Part shown: positions 61,292 to 64,000 of the stretch, in pieces
Numbering within the stretch: the stretch's first letter is position 1
Layout of the letters: every line of letters begins with the position of its first letter
Origin: DASZTV01 sp035550655
GTDB lineage: Bacteria > Actinomycetota > Actinomycetes > JAFAQI01
Assembly (NCBI GenBank): GCA_035550655.1
Contig: DASZOU010000033.1
Location: forward strand, 248,001 to 312,000
Direction: 5' to 3'
DNA length: 64,000 nucleotides
Translations under genes and position numbers: made by a program
The notes under the pieces: generated by a model
What the model was told of the DNA's origin: nothing
Databases searched by the model: none
The model's input: the letters and a program-made list of their open reading frames with translations, nothing else

Positions 61292-61350
61292 GTGATCTTG
61301 ACGAAAGCGGCGCTTTGAGGCCCTCATAACGCCTTCTTCGTCAAGATCAC
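61292..61350. repeat. Interspersed 59-bp palindrome, copy F
   Basis: Same orientation as A and B. It starts 41 bp upstream of the STAS-like start and ends 18 nt beyond the stop of the TPR gene at 61368 (minus strand). The right arm reads CTTCTTCGTC, so this copy has two stem mismatches. Confidence 0.88.
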
Positions 61351-61367
61351 GCGGGGGTTGGGGAGGG

Positions 61368-63182
61368 CTAGAGCTGCCAGGTGAGCTCGCGGTCGGGATC
61401 GGGTTCGTAGCAGCAGACCGAACCGGTCGACACCGTGACCTCCAGCGTCCGGCCCAACGACGCGTCCACTTCACGGACCCGGTCGATCGCCGCCGCGATG
61501 GCCTTGCGTACGGCGACCCGCGCCCGCTCGTCCGACGACCCGCCGGTCGCGCGCGCCCGGCCGCCGAGCCCGGCCGCGGCACGCAGCTCCGCGAGCAACG
61601 CCTCGCGCTCGGCCTCGAGCCGCTCGACCCGCGCCCCGTCGACACCCGCCCCGTCGAGGTCGTCGTCGATCTCGGCCAGCCGGGTCCGGTACGCCGCGAG
61701 CGCCGTACGGTCCAGCGCCGGGCCCACCGACGGCTGCGCAACCGAGTCGCCGGCGTGACCGGCTACCGCGTCGGACAGCTCGCGCGCCGGCAGTGGCAGG
61801 AACGGTCGCGCCAGCAGCAGCCGCAGGTAGTGGAACCCTTTCAGCTCCCGCACCTGCGCCGTCGCGCCCGCTCGGCCGACCTCCCACACGCCGCCGCCCG
61901 CGGGTCGCAACACCGCCGTACCGGACGCCGCCCCCGACGTCGCCGCCGACATCGCCGCCACGGACCCGGCGTCCGCCGCGGCACCTCCCGCCTCGCACCG
62001 GCGCAGCCACCAGCTCGCCCCGATCCGCCGGTACGCCGCGGCCGCGCTCGCCCGCCACGCCGCCGCCTCGTCCGACCGGCCGCACACCCCCGCCGCGAGC
62101 GCGAGGTAGTCGTCGACCACGCCCGCGAACTTCACCGCACCTGCGTCGACAACGCCCCGCCCGGCGTACGGCGTCAGTGCAGCGATCGCGCGCTCGCACA
62201 CCGCCCGGTCACCGAGCGCAGCGGCGACCTCGGTGAGACAGACGACGGTGAACATCCAGTCCACACCGCGGGCGATCTCGCCGAAGCCCTCGCCGGCCAG
62301 CTCCCGCAACCAGCGGGCAGCGCGGTCAGGTTCACCGGCCAGCAGCCAGAGCAGCGACCCCTCCGCCGCGACGACGGCGACACCCTCCCGCTCGGCATAG
62401 TCCTCGAACAGCACCGCCTCGGCGGCGGCGGTCGCCGTGTCCCCGCGCTGTCGTGCGATCCACGCCGTGATCGCCCGCTCGAGAGCGAAGGTGTCCGGCT
62501 CACCCGCCGCCGCCCCGGCCGCGAGGGTCTCGGCGAGGGCCCGCTCCGCGAGGTCGAGGTCGCCGACGAGCAGCGCGTACATCGCCCGCCGCGACGCCGC
62601 GAAGAACCGCACCCGCTCCGACCCCGTCTCCGCCGCGAGCGCCTCGAGGCCGCGCAGCTGCCGTCGTACGGCGGCAAGGTCGAGTGCTTCCAGCGCCGTC
62701 GTCATCCGCCACAGGTGCGCGCTCATCCGCACCTCGGGATCGGTGAGATGCGCGACGACGTCCTCGAGCCGCTGGGTGATCGCAGCCCGCTCGGCGAAGT
62801 CGTCCGGATCCCATCGGGTGAGCAGCTGCGCGTCGAGCGCCGCGGCCAGCAGCGCCGGGTCGCCGGCGGTCTCCGGCGCCGCCAGTGCCTCGGCGACGAA
62901 CGGCTCGGCCCGCGCGGGATCAGCGCCGTACGACCAGGTCCGCGCGATCGCGATCGCGAGCTCCACCCGCCGCCGCCCGCTCGACCGCTCGTACGCCTGG
63001 TGCAGGAACGCCGGCAGCCGCCCCGGGATCGGGCCGAACTCCTGGAGCTCTGTCAGACCCAGAGCGGCCGCCGCCATCGCGTCCACGTCATCCGCGGCGA
63101 CGGCTGCGTCGTACGCCGCGACGAGCTCGGCCCGCCGGGCGTCCGACCCGCTGTCCCCCACGCTGCGGATCGTAGGCCGCAC
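61368..63182 (-). CDS. Large TPR-type regulatory protein
   Basis: 604 residues. Residues about 1-390 are helical TPR-like repeats (AAITQRLEDVVAHLTDPEVR, DLDLAERALAETLAAGAAAG). The C-terminal part (VWEVGRAGATAQVRELKGFH, YLRLLLARPFLPLPARELSD) is a small winged-helix-like segment followed by a coiled coil and a basic helix. This C-terminal module occurs in actinobacterial AfsR/LuxR-like ATPase regulators; the ATPase part is absent. GTG 63182, with an in-frame GTG about seven codons later as an alternative. Function unknown. Confidence 0.65.
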   Translation of the reverse strand: MRPTIRSVGDSGSDARRAELVAAYDAAVAADDVDAMAAAALGLTELQEFGPIPGRLPAFLHQAYERSSGRRRVELAIAIARTWSYGADPARAEPFVAEALAAPETAGDPALLAAALDAQLLTRWDPDDFAERAAITQRLEDVVAHLTDPEVRMSAHLWRMTTALEALDLAAVRRQLRGLEALAAETGSERVRFFAASRRAMYALLVGDLDLAERALAETLAAGAAAGEPDTFALERAITAWIARQRGDTATAAAEAVLFEDYAEREGVAVVAAEGSLLWLLAGEPDRAARWLRELAGEGFGEIARGVDWMFTVVCLTEVAAALGDRAVCERAIAALTPYAGRGVVDAGAVKFAGVVDDYLALAAGVCGRSDEAAAWRASAAAAYRRIGASWWLRRCEAGGAAADAGSVAAMSAATSGAASGTAVLRPAGGGVWEVGRAGATAQVRELKGFHYLRLLLARPFLPLPARELSDAVAGHAGDSVAQPSVGPALDRTALAAYRTRLAEIDDDLDGAGVDGARVERLEAEREALLAELRAAAGLGGRARATGGSSDERARVAVRKAIAAAIDRVREVDASLGRTLEVTVSTGSVCCYEPDPDRELTWQL

Positions 63183-63191
63183 CGCTTCGAC

Positions 63192-63617
63192 TCAGGGCCG
63201 GCTCAGCGTGACCTCGGCGGCATGCCGGGCGATCTGCGCGGCGTCCCAGTCACCGGTGCAGTAGACCGACAGCTGGTGGATCAGGCCGTCGTTGCCGACG
63301 TCCGCGCGGATCATCTCCCGGCAGTACCACTCCTGCCCGCTGTCGTCGGTCCACCGCTCCTCGAACTCGATGACGAAGCCGCGCTCGGTGGCGTCGACCC
63401 GGTGCCGCGGGACCTGGCCGGTGTAGGGGTGGCTGCCGCGGCGAAGCGCGACGAGGTCTGCTGCGGACGTCGTCTGCAGCCGCCACTGCGGCAACGACAG
63501 GTCGACGAACACGTCTTCGGCGTACAGGCCGTCGGGTGCGGTGTTCGTCTCGAGGAACTCGATGAACTTCGCCGCGAGCGTCTCGGCCCGGGCCCAGGTG
63601 TCGGTCATGGTGCTCAT
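63192..63617 (-). CDS. SnoaL/NTF2-like protein
   Basis: 141 residues: AAKFIEFLETNTAPDGLYAE, VFVDLSLPQWRLQTT, RHRVDATERGFVIEFEERWT and IHQLSVYCTGDWDAAQIARH form a cone-shaped NTF2-like fold. Possibly an enzyme or ligand-binding protein; active residues are not assignable. Its ATG overlaps the stop of the cupin gene (ATGA), so the two are cotranscribed. Confidence 0.7.
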   Translation of the reverse strand: MSTMTDTWARAETLAAKFIEFLETNTAPDGLYAEDVFVDLSLPQWRLQTTSAADLVALRRGSHPYTGQVPRHRVDATERGFVIEFEERWTDDSGQEWYCREMIRADVGNDGLIHQLSVYCTGDWDAAQIARHAAEVTLSRP

Positions 63618-64000
63618 GCCGACGCGCCGATCCCTGCGGCGGCCATGTTCGCGCCGACGACCGACATCGACGCCTCGAGCTCGGCGGTCGGGGTGAACTC
63701 GATGACCTCGCAGCCGGTGTGTGGCCAGGGCAGGTGCCCGGGCCGGCAGTAGTACGCGTCGCCGGCCTCGTAGACCTCGGTGGAGTCGGCGTACCGGATC
63801 TCGAGCCGGCCGCTGACGACGATTCCGAAGTGGGGAGCCTGGCAGCGGTCGTCCGGCAGGCCCTGGAACAGCGGCGCCGGGTCGAACTCGGTGTGGAACG
63901 TCTCGTACCCGACGGTGTAGCCGTCGAGGTCGGCGTACCGGGCCGTGATGACCGCTTCGTCGATGGCGATCGGGGCTTCGTCCTTGCGTGTGCGTGGCAT
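63614..64000 (-). CDS. Cupin-domain protein (start at window edge)
   Basis: 128 residues. Cupin-like strands: CQAPHFGIVVSGRLEIRYAD, EVYEAGDAYYCRPGHLPWPH, CEVIEFTPTAELEASM. Metal-site residues may be the His in PHFG and those in RPGHLPWPH. The ATG lies on the last three bases of the window (MPRTRKDEAP), so it may be complete or may extend further. Cotranscribed with the SnoaL-like gene. Confidence 0.72.
   Translation of the reverse strand: MPRTRKDEAPIAIDEAVITARYADLDGYTVGYETFHTEFDPAPLFQGLPDDRCQAPHFGIVVSGRLEIRYADSTEVYEAGDAYYCRPGHLPWPHTGCEVIEFTPTAELEASMSVVGANMAAAGIGASA

Overview
The window is chromosomal DNA from a high-GC actinobacterium. The signs are strong G/C at third codon positions, many GTG starts, apparently leaderless promoters (a TANNNT-like box 7-12 nt before the start codon), GAF-ANTAR, DUF2510-like and NarL/DesK two-component proteins, and many secreted proteins with Ala-rich signal peptides. 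I see no rRNA, tRNA, transposase, integrase or phage structural gene, and nothing that fixes the organism below the phylum.

Layout. 1-4.5 kb: a small secreted protein with a tiny membrane partner, methylmalonate-semialdehyde dehydrogenase, an amidohydrolase and an alpha/beta hydrolase. 4.6-11.1 kb: a zinc-ribbon membrane protein and two large coiled-coil/SF2-helicase-like paralogues with complementary losses of ATPase motifs; a helicase-less relative lies at 25 kb, and all three share a promoter-like motif. 11.1-24.8 kb: a divergent nitrogen-scavenging locus centred on two back-to-back guanidine-I (ykkC) riboswitches. The plus arm carries carboxyguanidine deiminase subunits, the carboxyltransferase half of a urea/guanidine carboxylase, and allophanate hydrolase. 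The minus arm carries an isochorismatase-like cysteine hydrolase, a complete Dpp/Opp-type ABC importer, a lactonase-like metallo-hydrolase, a formamidase and a RidA protein. 25.9-31.6 kb: a GAF-ANTAR regulator and secreted hydrolases (sedolisin, alpha/beta hydrolase, lipase).

31.7-39.4 kb is a visibly less GC-rich accessory/defence island: NERD protein, restriction endonuclease, C5 methyltransferase and Vsr nuclease; a coupled pair made of a class III nucleotidyl-cyclase-like protein and a dGTPase-like protein whose HD motif is destroyed; and a DUF262 protein with a HEPN-type partner. 39.5-45.3 kb: a truncated copy and a full copy of an N-acyl-D-amino-acid deacylase flank a PadR-controlled drug-type ABC exporter and a Doc/RHH toxin-antitoxin pair. 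45.3-64 kb: a large secreted trypsin/NIDO protein, a frameshifted CHAP gene, a SLATT-like membrane protein, TfoX-N, MazF/antitoxin, DUF2786, a secreted beta-helix protein, small enzymes, a histidine kinase/response regulator pair, an ECF sigma factor with STAS-like neighbour, a TPR protein, and SnoaL-like and cupin proteins.

A 59-60 bp interrupted palindrome occurs six times between genes, usually just after a stop codon. In the guanidine locus the likely logic is that guanidine relieves the riboswitches, the plus arm turns guanidine into ammonia and CO2 via carboxyguanidine and allophanate, and the minus arm imports and opens a related compound that feeds it. The substrate of the minus arm is inferred, not shown.
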